Source of the DNA: Vibrio sp. B1FLJ16
Lineage (GTDB): Bacteria > Pseudomonadota > Gammaproteobacteria > Enterobacterales > Vibrionaceae
Direction: 5' to 3'
DNA: 64,000 nt
Assembly (NCBI RefSeq): GCF_905175385.1
Contig: NZ_HG992750.1
Span: forward strand, 372,001-436,000
The translations under genes were made by a program, and so were the position numbers. A model generated the notes under the pieces. The model ran no database searches. It saw only the letters and a program-made list of their open reading frames with translations, and was not told where the DNA came from. Positions 36,697 to 47,000 of the stretch are shown one piece after another (positions within the stretch are counted from its first letter, which is position 1; each line of letters opens with the position of its first letter).

Positions 36697-38433
36697 TTGC
36701 TTAACAATGTGAAAAAGTCGGTTACAGGCACAATTGCTTCAGCGTTATTGGTTATTTTGCTGCTATCAATTGCAACCACTGGCTTCGCTATTTTTACGCT
36801 CGCATCTAGTCTGAATGATGCGGAGGCCGTCAATGTTGCGGGCTCTATGAGGATGCAAAGTTATCGCTTAGCGAACGACATCCAGATCAACTCTGAAGAC
36901 TTTTCAGAGCATATTGACTCCTTCGAGCGCTCTATATACTCGCCTTCGATGAAAGCGCTTCAGAACTGGGCGGTGCCTGAGGATATTATCCAAGACTATT
37001 ACGGTTTAATTTCTCGTTGGCATGAGCTTAAGTCGGTTCTTGAGGGAGATGATCCTAATCAATACCAAGAGTTAGTCGCTGGATTTGTTCATCAGATTCA
37101 TGCGTTTGTATTTAAGTTACAAAGTTACTCCGAACAAAAGTTGATTAACCTAGCGTGGATTGGTGGATTAGGACTCGGTGGGATATTGTGCGCCAGCGTA
37201 TTTGTCGTGATTTTCGTTCGTCGTGAAGTTGTTAAGCCACTACGATCTCTAGTGCTGGCGAGTGAGCAGATTCAAAACCGTTCTTTTGATATATCGCTAG
37301 AGACGCCAAGCGATAATGAAATGGGTATACTTACGCGTACTTTTAATCGTATGGCCACAGACCTCGGAAAACTGTATCGAGGCTTAGAAGAGGCTGTAGA
37401 TGAAAAGACTCGCAAATTGCAGCAAGCCAATCAAACGCTTGAAGTTCTCTATGATTCTTCGAAAGAGCTGACTGCTTCAAGGATTAGCCAAGACAACTTC
37501 CAGGCGATTTTACAGCACATTGCCAGCCTAGAAGGCATTAGGGCGGTAAAGTTAGAAATCGAACAAATGGGTGAACCAAACTGGGTTCTCACTGATGGGG
37601 AAGAGTGTTGCCATGAATGTGACGACGAATGCCATGCCTTACCGCTAGCACTAGATGGCGAGCATCTTGGTTACCTGTACTGGAAAGCGGGATTACCTTG
37701 CCCGAATGACTCTTTGATCGACAACTTTGTACAAATTCTTTCAAGGGCGGTGTATTACAATCGTGCGCAGCGTCAGGCCGAGCAGATATTGCTAATGGAA
37801 GAGCGTGGAACCATCGCCCGGGAGTTGCATGATTCTTTGGCACAGTCGCTTTCATACTTGAAAATTCAGGTAACCTTGCTGAAAAGAAGTGTGAAAAATT
37901 TACCGGATGAACGGGCAATAGCACAGGCAAATCAGGTTATTGCTGAGCTTGATACAGGTTTGTCCGCCGCCTACACCCAGTTGCGAGAGTTGCTCACCAC
38001 ATTTCGTTTAACGATAAAAGAGGGCAGCTTTGGACAAGCGCTGCAAGAAATGGTCGCAACCTTGGATGAGCAAACCAATGCTAAGATAACTCTAGACAAT
38101 AGTCTTTCTTCTACAGAGCTAGATGCGCATCAGCAGGTGCATTTACTACAGTTAATCAGAGAAGCGACACTCAATGCAATGAAACATGCACAAGCTGACA
38201 ATATCGTTATAAAGTGCCTTGAGAGTGACGGAAATATCAGAGTAACCATAGAAGATAACGGAGTAGGCTTTGAGCATCAGGATGAAAAAATTAATCATTA
38301 CGGTATGAGTATCATGCAAGAGCGAGCAAAAAGGCTGCATTCTGATCTTCATGTGGAAGCATCGAAAGATAATGGCTGTACCGTAACACTTGAATTCCAA
38401 CATAGTAAGGAAGTAAACATTGACAGTCTGTAA
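36697..38433 (+). CDS. narQ: Nitrate/nitrite sensor histidine kinase NarQ
   Basis: Inner-membrane sensor that phosphorylates NarP in response to nitrate or nitrite. Starting at TTG 36697, correctly spaced from GAGGAG, the product is 578 residues. It shows a first span (about 7-30), the nitrate-binding P-box AEAVNVAGSMRMQSYRLA (about 40-57), a second span (about 145-165), HAMP, a cysteine cluster (CCHECDDECH), and the HisKA_3 H-box with His378 in RELHDSLAQSLSYLK, then an ATPase domain. The frame is open back to 36649 without a good start. It overlaps narP by 14 bp. Confidence 0.93.
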   Translation: MLNNVKKSVTGTIASALLVILLLSIATTGFAIFTLASSLNDAEAVNVAGSMRMQSYRLANDIQINSEDFSEHIDSFERSIYSPSMKALQNWAVPEDIIQDYYGLISRWHELKSVLEGDDPNQYQELVAGFVHQIHAFVFKLQSYSEQKLINLAWIGGLGLGGILCASVFVVIFVRREVVKPLRSLVLASEQIQNRSFDISLETPSDNEMGILTRTFNRMATDLGKLYRGLEEAVDEKTRKLQQANQTLEVLYDSSKELTASRISQDNFQAILQHIASLEGIRAVKLEIEQMGEPNWVLTDGEECCHECDDECHALPLALDGEHLGYLYWKAGLPCPNDSLIDNFVQILSRAVYYNRAQRQAEQILLMEERGTIARELHDSLAQSLSYLKIQVTLLKRSVKNLPDERAIAQANQVIAELDTGLSAAYTQLRELLTTFRLTIKEGSFGQALQEMVATLDEQTNAKITLDNSLSSTELDAHQQVHLLQLIREATLNAMKHAQADNIVIKCLESDGNIRVTIEDNGVGFEHQDEKINHYGMSIMQERAKRLHSDLHVEASKDNGCTVTLEFQHSKEVNIDSL

Positions 38434-39052
38434 AGTAATGCTGGTGGATGATCATCCACTCATGCGACGAGGCATCCAACAACTTTTAAGTTTCGAACCT
38501 GAGTTTGACGTTGTTGCTGACGTGAGCAACGGGGCTGATGCGGTTGCTAAAGCACATGAACTGGAACTGGATTTGGTGCTTCTCGATCTCAATATGAAAG
38601 GGATGTCTGGTTTGGATACGTTAAAAGCGTTACGCGCTGACGGATGTGAGGCTCGTATTGTGATTCTGACGGTATCCGACAGCCCTGCGGATATCGATGC
38701 GATTGTGCGCAGTGGAGCAGATGGATACTTACTAAAAGATACCGAGCCAGATGAGTTGGTAGAGCTCCTGAAGCAGGCTGATCACGGCGATAAAGCCTAC
38801 AGCCGAGAGGTACTGAAATATCTGCGTGAACGAGGCGATCAGGAAGATGTTTTTGAATCACTGACTGATCGCGAAAGTCAAATATTGAAAGAAGTGGCAA
38901 GAGGTTTTCGCAACAAGCAAATCGCTGATCGACTTTTCATCTCAGAGTCGACAGTAAAAGTACACATGAAGAGCTTGCTGAAAAAACTCAGAGTCCCGTC
39001 TCGTACCGCCGCGACCATTCTTTACCTGGAACGCTTTGGCGATATCAAGTAG
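38420..39052 (+). CDS. narP: Nitrate/nitrite response regulator NarP
   Basis: Receiver plus LuxR-type helix-turn-helix regulator that activates nap. The 210-residue product has VDDHPLMRRG at the receiver start, phospho-acceptor Asp56 in LVLLDLNMKGMSGLDTL, Lys in YLLKDTEPDE, and the DNA-binding domain LTDRESQILKEVARGFRNKQIA (about 145-166). The TTG start at 38420 has AGGAAG six bases upstream and lies inside narQ, so translation is coupled. NarP rather than NarL fits the 7-2-7 site. Confidence 0.94.
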   Translation: MTVCKVMLVDDHPLMRRGIQQLLSFEPEFDVVADVSNGADAVAKAHELELDLVLLDLNMKGMSGLDTLKALRADGCEARIVILTVSDSPADIDAIVRSGADGYLLKDTEPDELVELLKQADHGDKAYSREVLKYLRERGDQEDVFESLTDRESQILKEVARGFRNKQIADRLFISESTVKVHMKSLLKKLRVPSRTAATILYLERFGDIK

Positions 39053-39068
39053 CGATATTAATTTCCAC

Positions 39069-39090
39069 ACCACCTCTGCAAAGAGGTGGT
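39069..39090. terminator. Hairpin after narP
   Basis: ACCACCTCT (39069-39077), loop GCAA, AGAGGTGGT (39082-39090). It lies in the short gap between narP (+) and a convergent small gene (-), with a weak T tract, so it may serve both. Confidence 0.68.
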
Positions 39091-39094
39091 TCTA

Positions 39095-39268
39095 TCAACG
39101 GTCCGGGCGGATAGAGTACAGGTCACAAATGCGTTTTCCACACCCGATATAAAACTGATAAGCCGAGTCTTTGTTCTCTGCATCTACCATCATTCGAAAC
39201 ATTTTTCCCTGTTCAAAATATAGAATCTCATACTCTACATCTGTATCAAGTTGCTCAACGGCAGCCAT
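39095..39268 (-). CDS. Small hypothetical protein, 57 residues
   Basis: A short gene read leftward from the ATG at 39268, with GGAGG eight bases upstream. The product begins MAAVEQLDTDVEYEILYFEQ and ends CDLYSIRPDR. It is soluble with two cysteines (IGCGKRICDL). The pattern (acidic start, alternating hydrophobic strand EYEILYFEQGKMFRMMV, then a helix) looks like a folded small protein. It is convergent with narP and shares the hairpin at 39069. Not recognised; the strong start signal and protein-like composition support it. Confidence 0.68.
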   Translation of the reverse strand: MAAVEQLDTDVEYEILYFEQGKMFRMMVDAENKDSAYQFYIGCGKRICDLYSIRPDR

Positions 39269-39462
39269 ACCTAGCCTCCATAGACTATCCTAGAATTACT
39301 TAAGCAGGACCTGTGCCCTCTAACGGAGCACTCCTAGTATAAAACTTAGCGTATAAATACACTTGTTTGCGGATTATTTTGATTAAAAAGTTATCTACTT
39401 ACTCTAATGGTTAGCAAAAAGTATTTGTCACTTAAAAGTAAGTTTGCCGCAATATTAAGTTA

Positions 39463-39742
39463 TATACCCAAGTAACCTCAAGATGCTCGGTTCAGCGAGA
39501 ATGGCTTGGTTCGCAGTCGCGGCAACGATTAGAAGATCTGGTCATTCTAAATCAAAAATCGTTAACAAAGGCTGTGAGCCAAGCCAACTCGCCCTTCGGG
39601 AGCGTGTCACAGGCACTATTTCAGCGTCAAATAACTTGGAAAGAGCTTGCTATTCCACTGCGTTACTTACTTTGTGAATAAGCCTTGAACTAGCACCAGT
39701 GACAACGCTCTGAACCCTGCATCTTGAAGTCACTTGGGTATA
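39463..39742. repeat. 280-bp element with 24-bp terminal inverted repeats (MITE-like)
   Basis: The left end (39463-39486, beginning TATACCCAAGTAACCTCAAG) is the inverse of the right end (39719-39742) at 22 of 24 positions. The interior is not coding; a 64-codon frame inside has no ribosome-binding site. It resembles dispersed intergenic elements I recall from Vibrio genomes, which was not checked here. It is unrelated in sequence to the element at 20115-20276. Confidence 0.75.
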
Positions 39743-39786
39743 CAGCAGATTTTAGAGTGTGATTTGGAAGAAGGGGAAACTGATAA

Positions 39787-40650
39787 GTGAATCGATTCGA
39801 TAATGTATCCAGTAATGTGCTTCGCTACAGTCTGATATTTTTTTCTGTCTTGATTTTGGCGGGTTGTACGAAGACGTTTTTATACAACAATCTCGACTGG
39901 TTTGTTCGCGAATATTTGGACGATTATGTCACGCTTAATGAAGAGCAGGAAAACTTGCTGCAGGAACGGTTGGTATCGTTATCTGAGTGGCATAAGAAAA
40001 AAGAATTACCACGATATATCGTTCACCTGAAAGAGTGGGAAGCCATAAAAAAGAGCGATGTTACATTGAGTTACCTGCAACTGAACCGGGACAGGATTCG
40101 TGAGCATTATGAGCGCATTGTTACAAAAGTTGCCCCCGATATGTTCTCGCTTAGTTTACAGTTATCTGAGCAACAGCAACGTGAGTTTTTACTCAATCTG
40201 CAAAAGGATTATAAAAAGAGAAACGCTAAGTATGCCGATAAAACAGAAGAGGAAGTGAGGGAAATTGTTTTTGATAATACAGAAGAGTGGGCGAATGAGT
40301 GGATAGGAGATTTAAGCAAGCAACAACAAGCTTATGTGAAGCAGTTTTCCAATCAGGTTGTTCTTAATAGTCCATTGTGGCGTGATTATCGTTCTTCAAT
40401 ATATCAGGAGATCGAATACTTATTTGAGAATAAGTCTAATAGTGTTATTTATCAGCAGCTGTTCATGCAGCTATTATTTGAGCCTGAAAGCTTTTACAGT
40501 GAACAGTTAGCTGAAAACATTGACCATAATATTGCGCTGGCAGATAAGCTTACCTTATCAATGGCTGAATCAATGACAGAAAAGCAATGGGACCACTTTC
40601 GCGGCGTCGCTAAAGATTGGCGTGTCTTAGCACAAGAGCTTTTAGATTAA
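39787..40650 (+). CDS. DUF6279-type lipoprotein
   Basis: An envelope lipoprotein of unknown function. The 287-residue product starts at GTG with a hydrophobic signal and lipobox LILAGC (Cys about residue 27), followed by the pattern KTFLYNNLDWFVREYLDDYVTL, which I associate with the DUF6279 family. The rest is highly charged and helical (about residues 45-285). The residue after the lipid-bearing Cys is Thr, which by the usual rule favours the outer membrane. It is monocistronic, beginning 44 bp after the repeat element. Confidence 0.75.
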   Translation: MNRFDNVSSNVLRYSLIFFSVLILAGCTKTFLYNNLDWFVREYLDDYVTLNEEQENLLQERLVSLSEWHKKKELPRYIVHLKEWEAIKKSDVTLSYLQLNRDRIREHYERIVTKVAPDMFSLSLQLSEQQQREFLLNLQKDYKKRNAKYADKTEEEVREIVFDNTEEWANEWIGDLSKQQQAYVKQFSNQVVLNSPLWRDYRSSIYQEIEYLFENKSNSVIYQQLFMQLLFEPESFYSEQLAENIDHNIALADKLTLSMAESMTEKQWDHFRGVAKDWRVLAQELLD

Positions 40651-40773
40651 TTAAATGGCTAAGTTCAGCAACCCCGATATCCTGGGGATTTTTGATTAGA
40701 AAATGATTCAAAGCAAGTTCTTATTCTACTGTAGGCGTAACATGCAAAAATCCCTAGAGCAATGAGAATAATT

Positions 40774-42003
40774 ATGAAGCATTTAGTTGAACGATTTCTT
40801 CGCTACGTCACGTTTGATACCCAGTCTAATCCCAAGGTTGCCAGCTGTCCAAGCAGTCCTGGTCAACTTATTTTCGCCGAGCTGTTAAAACGGGAAATGT
40901 TAGACCTCGGATTAAGTAATGTGACGTTAACTGATAACGGCTATCTGATGGCTAAGTTGCCATCTAATGTGAATTACGAAGTGCCGCCGATTGGTTTTAT
41001 TGCTCATATGGATACCGCACCAGATGCGTCAGGCAAGAATGTTTCTCCTCAGTTTGTTGAAAACTACCAGGGTGGTGATATTGCTCTTGGTGTGGGTGAC
41101 GAGGTGCTTTCTCCTGTTCAGTATCCGGATCTACATCATCTTCATGGCCATAACCTGATCACTACAGATGGCACAACACTTCTTGGTGCTGACAACAAAG
41201 CAGGCATTGCGGAAATTCTCTCAGCTGTCGCGATGCTGATTGAAAATCCAGACATTCCGCACGGTGATATTTGTATTGGATTTACTCCCGATGAAGAGAT
41301 CGGACGCGGTGCAGATCTGTTTGATGTTGATAAATTTGGTGCGAAGTGGGCATACACTGTCGATGGCGGACCTCAAGGAGAGTTGGAGTACGAGAACTTT
41401 AACGCTGCAAGTGCAGACGTGATTTTCCACGGTGTCAGCGTTCACCCCGGGACAGCAAAAGGTAAAATGGTTAATGCAATGAACCTAGCTGCCAAGTTTC
41501 AGGTTCAGATGCCAGAAGATCAGACACCAGAGACTAGCGAAGGTTATGAAGGTTTTTATCATCTGGGGGCAGGAAGTCTTGGTATTGCCCGAAGTGAACT
41601 GAGCTATATCATTCGCGACTTTGATCGAGAAGGCTTGGAAAACAGAAAAGCATTCATACGTGAGTTAGTGGATAAGATGAACGCAGATCTAAAGCATGGC
41701 TCCGTAGAACTCAACATCAAAGACAGCTACTACAATATGCGCGAGATGGTTGAACCGTTTCCGCATGTTATTGAGCTTGCGAAACAAGCTATGCAAGAGT
41801 GTGATGTCGAGCCGCTGATTAAACCTATCCGCGGTGGTACGGATGGGGCTCGTTTGTCATTTATGGGATTGCCGTGCCCTAATATCTTCACAGGAGGATA
41901 CAATTTCCACGGTATCCATGAATTCATTTCTGTAGAGATGATGGAGAAGGCGGTGTTAGTTATTGCCAAAGTAGCAGAGCTTACCGCGAAGAAATATCAA
42001 TAA
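40774..42003 (+). CDS. pepT: Peptidase T (aminotripeptidase) PepT
   Basis: Cytoplasmic dizinc M20 aminopeptidase that removes the N-terminal residue of tripeptides. Starting at the ATG at 40774 ([18 protein letters not shown]), the 409 residues match E. coli PepT in length and pattern. Metal and catalytic motifs are HMD (His78, Asp80), GAD (Asp140), the general base and ligand in TPDEE (Glu174-Glu175), YTVDGG, and the final His in GIHEF. An in-frame ATG at 40762 is too close to any ribosome-binding site. A strong terminator follows. The E. coli gene is FNR-controlled; no clear FNR site is visible here. Confidence 0.95.
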   Translation: MKHLVERFLRYVTFDTQSNPKVASCPSSPGQLIFAELLKREMLDLGLSNVTLTDNGYLMAKLPSNVNYEVPPIGFIAHMDTAPDASGKNVSPQFVENYQGGDIALGVGDEVLSPVQYPDLHHLHGHNLITTDGTTLLGADNKAGIAEILSAVAMLIENPDIPHGDICIGFTPDEEIGRGADLFDVDKFGAKWAYTVDGGPQGELEYENFNAASADVIFHGVSVHPGTAKGKMVNAMNLAAKFQVQMPEDQTPETSEGYEGFYHLGAGSLGIARSELSYIIRDFDREGLENRKAFIRELVDKMNADLKHGSVELNIKDSYYNMREMVEPFPHVIELAKQAMQECDVEPLIKPIRGGTDGARLSFMGLPCPNIFTGGYNFHGIHEFISVEMMEKAVLVIAKVAELTAKKYQ

Positions 42004-42029
42004 TTTCTCTGACCATTATTACCAGAAAT

Positions 42030-42070
42030 AGTACAGCCCGGACATTGTCCGGGCTGTACTATTTTTATTT
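42030..42070. terminator. Terminator after pepT
   Basis: AGTACAGCCCGGAC (42030-42043), loop ATT, GTCCGGGCTGTACT (42047-42060), then ATTTTTATTT. The 14-bp stem is perfect. It may also serve the convergent deaminase gene. Confidence 0.92.
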
Positions 42071-42093
42071 AAGAGTAATTGCCAAAAGAAAGA

Positions 42094-42564
42094 TTAACGA
42101 ACGTCTTTGTCGTCAATATCTATCTCTTCCAAGGGCAACCAGTTTACCTCTACGCCCGCTTGATCGAACATATCCTGGCTGACTTGGGTTTTCTCACCCC
42201 AGCGAGATAAAAAGTCTTCTGACTGCTCCGGGCAATGTACGCGGGAAATACCTGTCTGGATGATTTTGGCCGCGCAGTTCGGGCACGGGAAATGTGTTAC
42301 CCAGATATCACAACCGTCCAGATCTCGCTTGGAAAACAGAATTGCGTTTTCTTCAGCATGCAGAGTTTTTAAGTATTTAAGCTCTCGCTCATCGGTATCT
42401 ACGCTATCGGAAACACCATGTGGGTAGCCGTTAAAGCCAACAGAAACGATACGGTTTTGCTTTGTGATCACCGCACCTACCTGCGTCGATGGATCTTTAC
42501 TCCAAGATGCCACCAGCTCTGCCATTTGGTAAAAACGTTTCGCCCATTTAGAAACCATGCTCAT
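42094..42564 (-). CDS. dCMP deaminase family protein
   Basis: Zinc-dependent cytidine/deoxycytidylate deaminase fold. The 156-residue product carries the catalytic pair HAEENAIL (zinc ligand His, proton-shuttling Glu) and PCPNCAAKI (two zinc Cys). The N-terminal SKDPSTQVGAVI and GFNGYPHGVSD are typical of dCMP deaminases of the ComEB type, which supply dUMP for thymidylate synthesis. It is monocistronic and convergent with pepT. A nucleoside-salvage role is the plain reading. Confidence 0.88.
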   Translation of the reverse strand: MSMVSKWAKRFYQMAELVASWSKDPSTQVGAVITKQNRIVSVGFNGYPHGVSDSVDTDERELKYLKTLHAEENAILFSKRDLDGCDIWVTHFPCPNCAAKIIQTGISRVHCPEQSEDFLSRWGEKTQVSQDMFDQAGVEVNWLPLEEIDIDDKDVR

Positions 42565-42947
42565 CCTCTTGATTGAAGGCTTTGAATTATCGGAATGATA
42601 ACCGATTTTGTTTAAAAAAATAGCTAAAATACGTAGTTTGACGATGAAATGCTCAATTTTGTCAGTGAAACTAATAGAGGAGATTGAAAGGGGAAATTAC
42701 AGGGCTCTGAACTAGTCGCTCGGACTTTAGTTGAACCATATACCAAGGTGATGAATTGTTGCTTGTTATGTCACTAAGTGAATAGCGATGTTAAAAAAGT
42801 TTCATTTGTGTCACGTTAACTCGAGTTGGTTTCATTTGATTACAATTCTAAAGGTTTTACCTGTTTTTTGTAGGGGAGTTCTTACGCAGTAAGCGGTAAG
42901 GTTGATCAGTTTTCAACAATATCCTGTTCCATAAAAACGGTAAATAC
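42565..42947. other. Intergenic region upstream of the RND efflux operon
   Basis: This 383-bp divergent gap lies between the dCMP deaminase (-) and the RND adaptor (+). No regulator gene (TetR or two-component) is adjacent. I see no gene and no confident operator. Confidence 0.45.
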
Positions 42948-44075
42948 ATGCAAAAGAAACCACTCGTCGCATTAATAGCGGCATCAACGATTCTTGCAGG
43001 ATGCGGAGAAGTAAATAATACCCAGAGCGGAGCTCAGGCACCTCTCGTTGTGACTCAGGATGTCACTGTCATCGACTACCAACCGAGTAAGTCTTACATC
43101 GGTCGCATTGAAGCGGTAGAAGATACCAACATAACCGCTCAAATTTCTGGCTATCTGAAAACCAGACACTTTGAGGAGGGGCAGATGGTAGAAAAAGATC
43201 AGCTCCTTTACTCCATAGAGCCCTCTTCGTTCGAAGCGCAGGTAGCGAGTGCGAAAGCAACATTGGCTCAGGCGAAAGCCGCACTTAAAAAAGCGGAACT
43301 GGATCATCAACGCGGTAAAAATCTGCTTCCGCGAGGCAGCATTTCTCAATCAGAATTTGATGCGCTGACGGCCGCTCTTCTTGGTGCAAAAGCTGAACTT
43401 GAAGCAGCAAATGCACAGCTTAAGCTTGCGGACGTTAATCTGTCATACACGCAGATACGTGCGCCTTTCAGCGGTCGTATTGGTAGTACTAAAGTGAGCA
43501 CAGGTGATCTTGTTTCTCCATCATCTGGCGTTTTGACCACGCTGGTAAGCTTAGATCCGGTTCACACTTCATTTAGTGTCAGCGAGCGCGAGCGTCTGGC
43601 GATGGGTATGGACCAAATGAAAGGAGATGGCTCGGCGGATTCGAGCAGAGTAGAAGTGCAACTGGAGCTGGAAAACGGTGAGTTCTTCGAGCATCTGGGA
43701 CAGCTTGACTTTTTAGGCAACCGAATTGATACCAAGACAGGCACAATCGCTATGAGAGCGATCGTTGACAACCCAGAGCATAAGCTGTTGCCGGGTCAGC
43801 ACATCAGAGTAAATTTGCGCGATAAGAATACAAGCGATGTGATCGTCGTACCTCGCCGCGCAGTGCAAACGGATCTGGAAGGTAACTTTGTGATGGTAAC
43901 CACTGAAGGCAATATCGCTGAGCGCCGCAATGTCGAGCTGGGATCTCAAGTGGAGCAAGGAATCATTATTCGTGAAGGTCTTGAACAAAACGACTCTGTT
44001 ATCACGCAGGGCTTACAGCGTATTCGTAATGGTGTTGAAGTAAACATTCAAACTCCGACTGAAGATAAACAGTAG
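42948..44075 (+). CDS. RND efflux periplasmic adaptor (AcrA-like lipoprotein)
   Basis: Membrane fusion protein of a hydrophobe/amphiphile efflux system. The 375-residue product has a lipoprotein signal with lipobox ILAGC (Cys about residue 19). It shows lipoyl half-motifs (ITAQISGYLKTRHFEEGQMV and IRAPFSGRIGSTKVSTGDLV), a helical hairpin with alanine repeats (about 75-150), and a C-terminal beta-barrel region (GQHIRVNL, then VIVVPRRAVQTD). The RND pump gene starts 8 bp after its stop. No outer-membrane channel gene is adjacent, so a TolC encoded elsewhere is likely. Confidence 0.93.
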   Translation: MQKKPLVALIAASTILAGCGEVNNTQSGAQAPLVVTQDVTVIDYQPSKSYIGRIEAVEDTNITAQISGYLKTRHFEEGQMVEKDQLLYSIEPSSFEAQVASAKATLAQAKAALKKAELDHQRGKNLLPRGSISQSEFDALTAALLGAKAELEAANAQLKLADVNLSYTQIRAPFSGRIGSTKVSTGDLVSPSSGVLTTLVSLDPVHTSFSVSERERLAMGMDQMKGDGSADSSRVEVQLELENGEFFEHLGQLDFLGNRIDTKTGTIAMRAIVDNPEHKLLPGQHIRVNLRDKNTSDVIVVPRRAVQTDLEGNFVMVTTEGNIAERRNVELGSQVEQGIIIREGLEQNDSVITQGLQRIRNGVEVNIQTPTEDKQ

Positions 44076-44083
44076 GGGGTGGT

Positions 44084-47000
44084 ATGCTAAGTCGTTTCTT
44101 TATACAAAGACCTAAATTCGCCCTGGTGATATCGATCATTCTGACGTTGGCCGGTGCCATCTCATTGGCGATCCTGCCAGTGGCGGAATACCCACAAATA
44201 AGTCCTCCTTCAGTTAGTGTTACGGCGTATTACACAGGTGCGAGTGCAGAAGTTGTTGAACAGGCCATTGCCGACCCGATAGAAACCTCGGTTAACGGTG
44301 TAGAAGACATGATCTACATGTCTTCGAAAAGCGCGAATGATGGCTCATACAGCCTGAATGTTACCTTTGATGTCGGAACTGATCCTGATATGGCTCAGGT
44401 CAACGTACAGAACCGTGTGTCACAGATTGAGTCAAAGCTTCCTCAGGAAGTGCGTATGGTTGGCGTTACGGTTAAAAAAACGCTCGCCAGATATCCTGAT
44501 GGTTCTGAACTTCTACTCGCCTGATGGTAAGTATGACGACCAGTTTCTGATCAACTACATTAACCTGAATGTGAAAGACCAGCTGGCTCGTACAAAAGGT
44601 ATCAGTGAAGTTAATGTTATCGGTGGCGGTGAGTACGCGATGCGTGTCTGGTTGGATCCTGAAAAAATGGCCAACCTTAAACTTACAACATCAGATGTGT
44701 ATGCGGCACTGGCTGAGCAAAACGTTCAGGTAGCTGCGGGTAAAATAGGTTCTGCACCCTACAATAATCCACAAGAAGTACAGTTTAACCTGGTGACGAA
44801 AGGGCGCCTGGAGAGTGCGAGCGAGTTTGAAAATGTGGTGCTGCGCGCCAATCCAGACGGTTCTACGGTTTACTTAAAAGATGTCGCTCGCGTGGAACTG
44901 GGTAAAAAGTTCTACGATGGTAACGGTAAGTTCCGTGGTCAAGATGCCTCGATTGTTGCCTTGTCGCTTCAGTCTGACGCAAACGCGCTGGAAAGTGGTA
45001 AAGCGGTCATGGATCTGCTTGAGCGCTTGAGTGAGAACTTCCCTGAAGGTATGGCTTATGAGACCAGTTATGATACCACTTTATTTGTTTCTGAATCGAT
45101 CAAAGGGGTTGTCAAAACGCTGATTGAAGCGATCTTATTGGTTATTGCTGTTACCTATCTGTTCTTGGGAAGTGCGCGTGCAACCCTGATTCCGGTGGTC
45201 GCAATTCCAGTATCATTGATTGGTACGTTCGCAATCATGCAGGTCACTGGCTTTACCATTAATACAGTCACCTTGTTCGGTTTGATTCTTGCTATCGGTA
45301 TCGTAGTGGATGATGCAATTCTGGTTATCGAAAACGTCGATACTACGATGGCAAAGGATCCGACCATTTCACCGCGTAAAGCGACTCTGCTAGCGATGAA
45401 AGAGGTAACCGGGCCGATCATCACATCAACCCTGGTACTTCTTGCTGTGTTCCTTCCGGTGGCCATGCTCCCGGGTATTACTGGCATCATGTACCGGCAG
45501 TTTGCCCTGACTATCTGTATCTCAGTGGTAATTTCATCAATTAACGCACTGACGCTGTCTCCGGCGTTGTGTTCATTGGTGCTGAAGCAGGGAGGTGGCA
45601 ACACTTCTAATTGGTTCAAGGTGTTTAACCGTGGTTTAGACAGTGTGACTAAGGGCTATGGCAAGGTTGCTGGTTTTCTGGTTAAGAAATCACTGTTGCT
45701 CGTAACTTTCTTTATTGTTGCGGTTGCTGCGGTATCTTTCTTTGCCAAGACGACATCATCAGCTTTTGTTCCTCAGGAAGATAAAGGTATCTTGCTGGTG
45801 AATGTTCAGTTGCCTGACTCCGCTTCTTTATCTCGTACTGAGGAAGTCACGAGTGAGCTGATTGACGTTATTCAGCAAGAGCCAGGTGTTGATGGTGTGA
45901 CTGTCGCGAACGGTTTTTCATTCATGACTGGTGCTGCGGCTTCGAATGGCGCGTCTTTGTTCATTAAACTGCATGACTGGGAAATGCGAAATGGGCTAGA
46001 CGGTGACCACTCAGCGAATGCGATTGCTAACCGTATAAACGGCCGCGCTGCGATGAAACTGCCTCAGGCTGTGGTGTTTGCGATGGGGCCACCTGCGGTT
46101 CCGGGGATGGGGGCTGCTTCGGGTTTTGAGTTTGTACTGGAAGATACTCTGGGACGAAGTCGTACTGATTTATCGATGGTTATGGGCGAGATGATTCAGG
46201 CCGCAAACCAGGCGCCGGAAATCGCGTATACCTTCAGTACTTTCCGTGCAAACGTACCGCATTACTACGTCGATATCGATCGAGAAAAAGCTCAGCAACT
46301 GGGTATTTCTCTGTCTTCGATCTTCCAAACGCTGCAAGGTAACTTAGGCTCCTTGTATGTAAATGACTTTACGATGTTTGGTAAGAACTTCCGTGTGACC
46401 ATGCAGGCAGACAGTCAATATCGTAGCAGTATGGAGGATTTAGCGCGCTTCCATGTACGTTCGGCTGGTGGAGAAATGGTGCCACTGAGCACATTAGTCA
46501 GCTATGAACAGGTATTTGAGCCCGATGTTGCATGGAGATACAACATGTACCGCAGTGCAATCATTCAGGGCCAACCAGCTCCGGGTTACTCAAGTGGTGA
46601 TGCGATTGCTGCGATGGAACGGGTGGCGGCAGAGGTTTTACCTCAGGGTTATACCTATGAGTGGACTGGCATGGCATATCAGGAAGTACTTGCCGGTAAT
46701 CAGGCTATTTATGCGTTCGCACTGGCGCTGATTTTCATCTACTTGTTCATGGTGGCGCAGTATGAAAGCTGGAGTATCCCACTAGCGATTATTCTTGTGG
46801 TGCCTGTGGCGACGCTAGGTTCTTTCCTTGCACTGAATCTGACAGGAACGCCTCTGAACTTGTATGCACAGATTGGTCTTGTACTCCTTATCGCGTTAGC
46901 AGCCAAAAACGCTATCTTGATTGTAGAGTTTGCTAAGCAAGAGCGTGAAGAGAAAGACGTGGATATCGACAGTGCGGCAGTTAAGGGCGGTACGTTGCGT

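Noticed and set aside
39483..39677. 64-codon frame inside the 280-bp repeat
   Set aside because: No ribosome-binding site, and the sequence is explained by the inverted-repeat element.
44471..44483. Programmed -1 frameshifting at A AAA AAC in the RND gene
   Set aside because: The downstream frame requires skipping one base (+1), the opposite direction from a -1 slippery heptamer, and these pumps are not known to need frameshifting.
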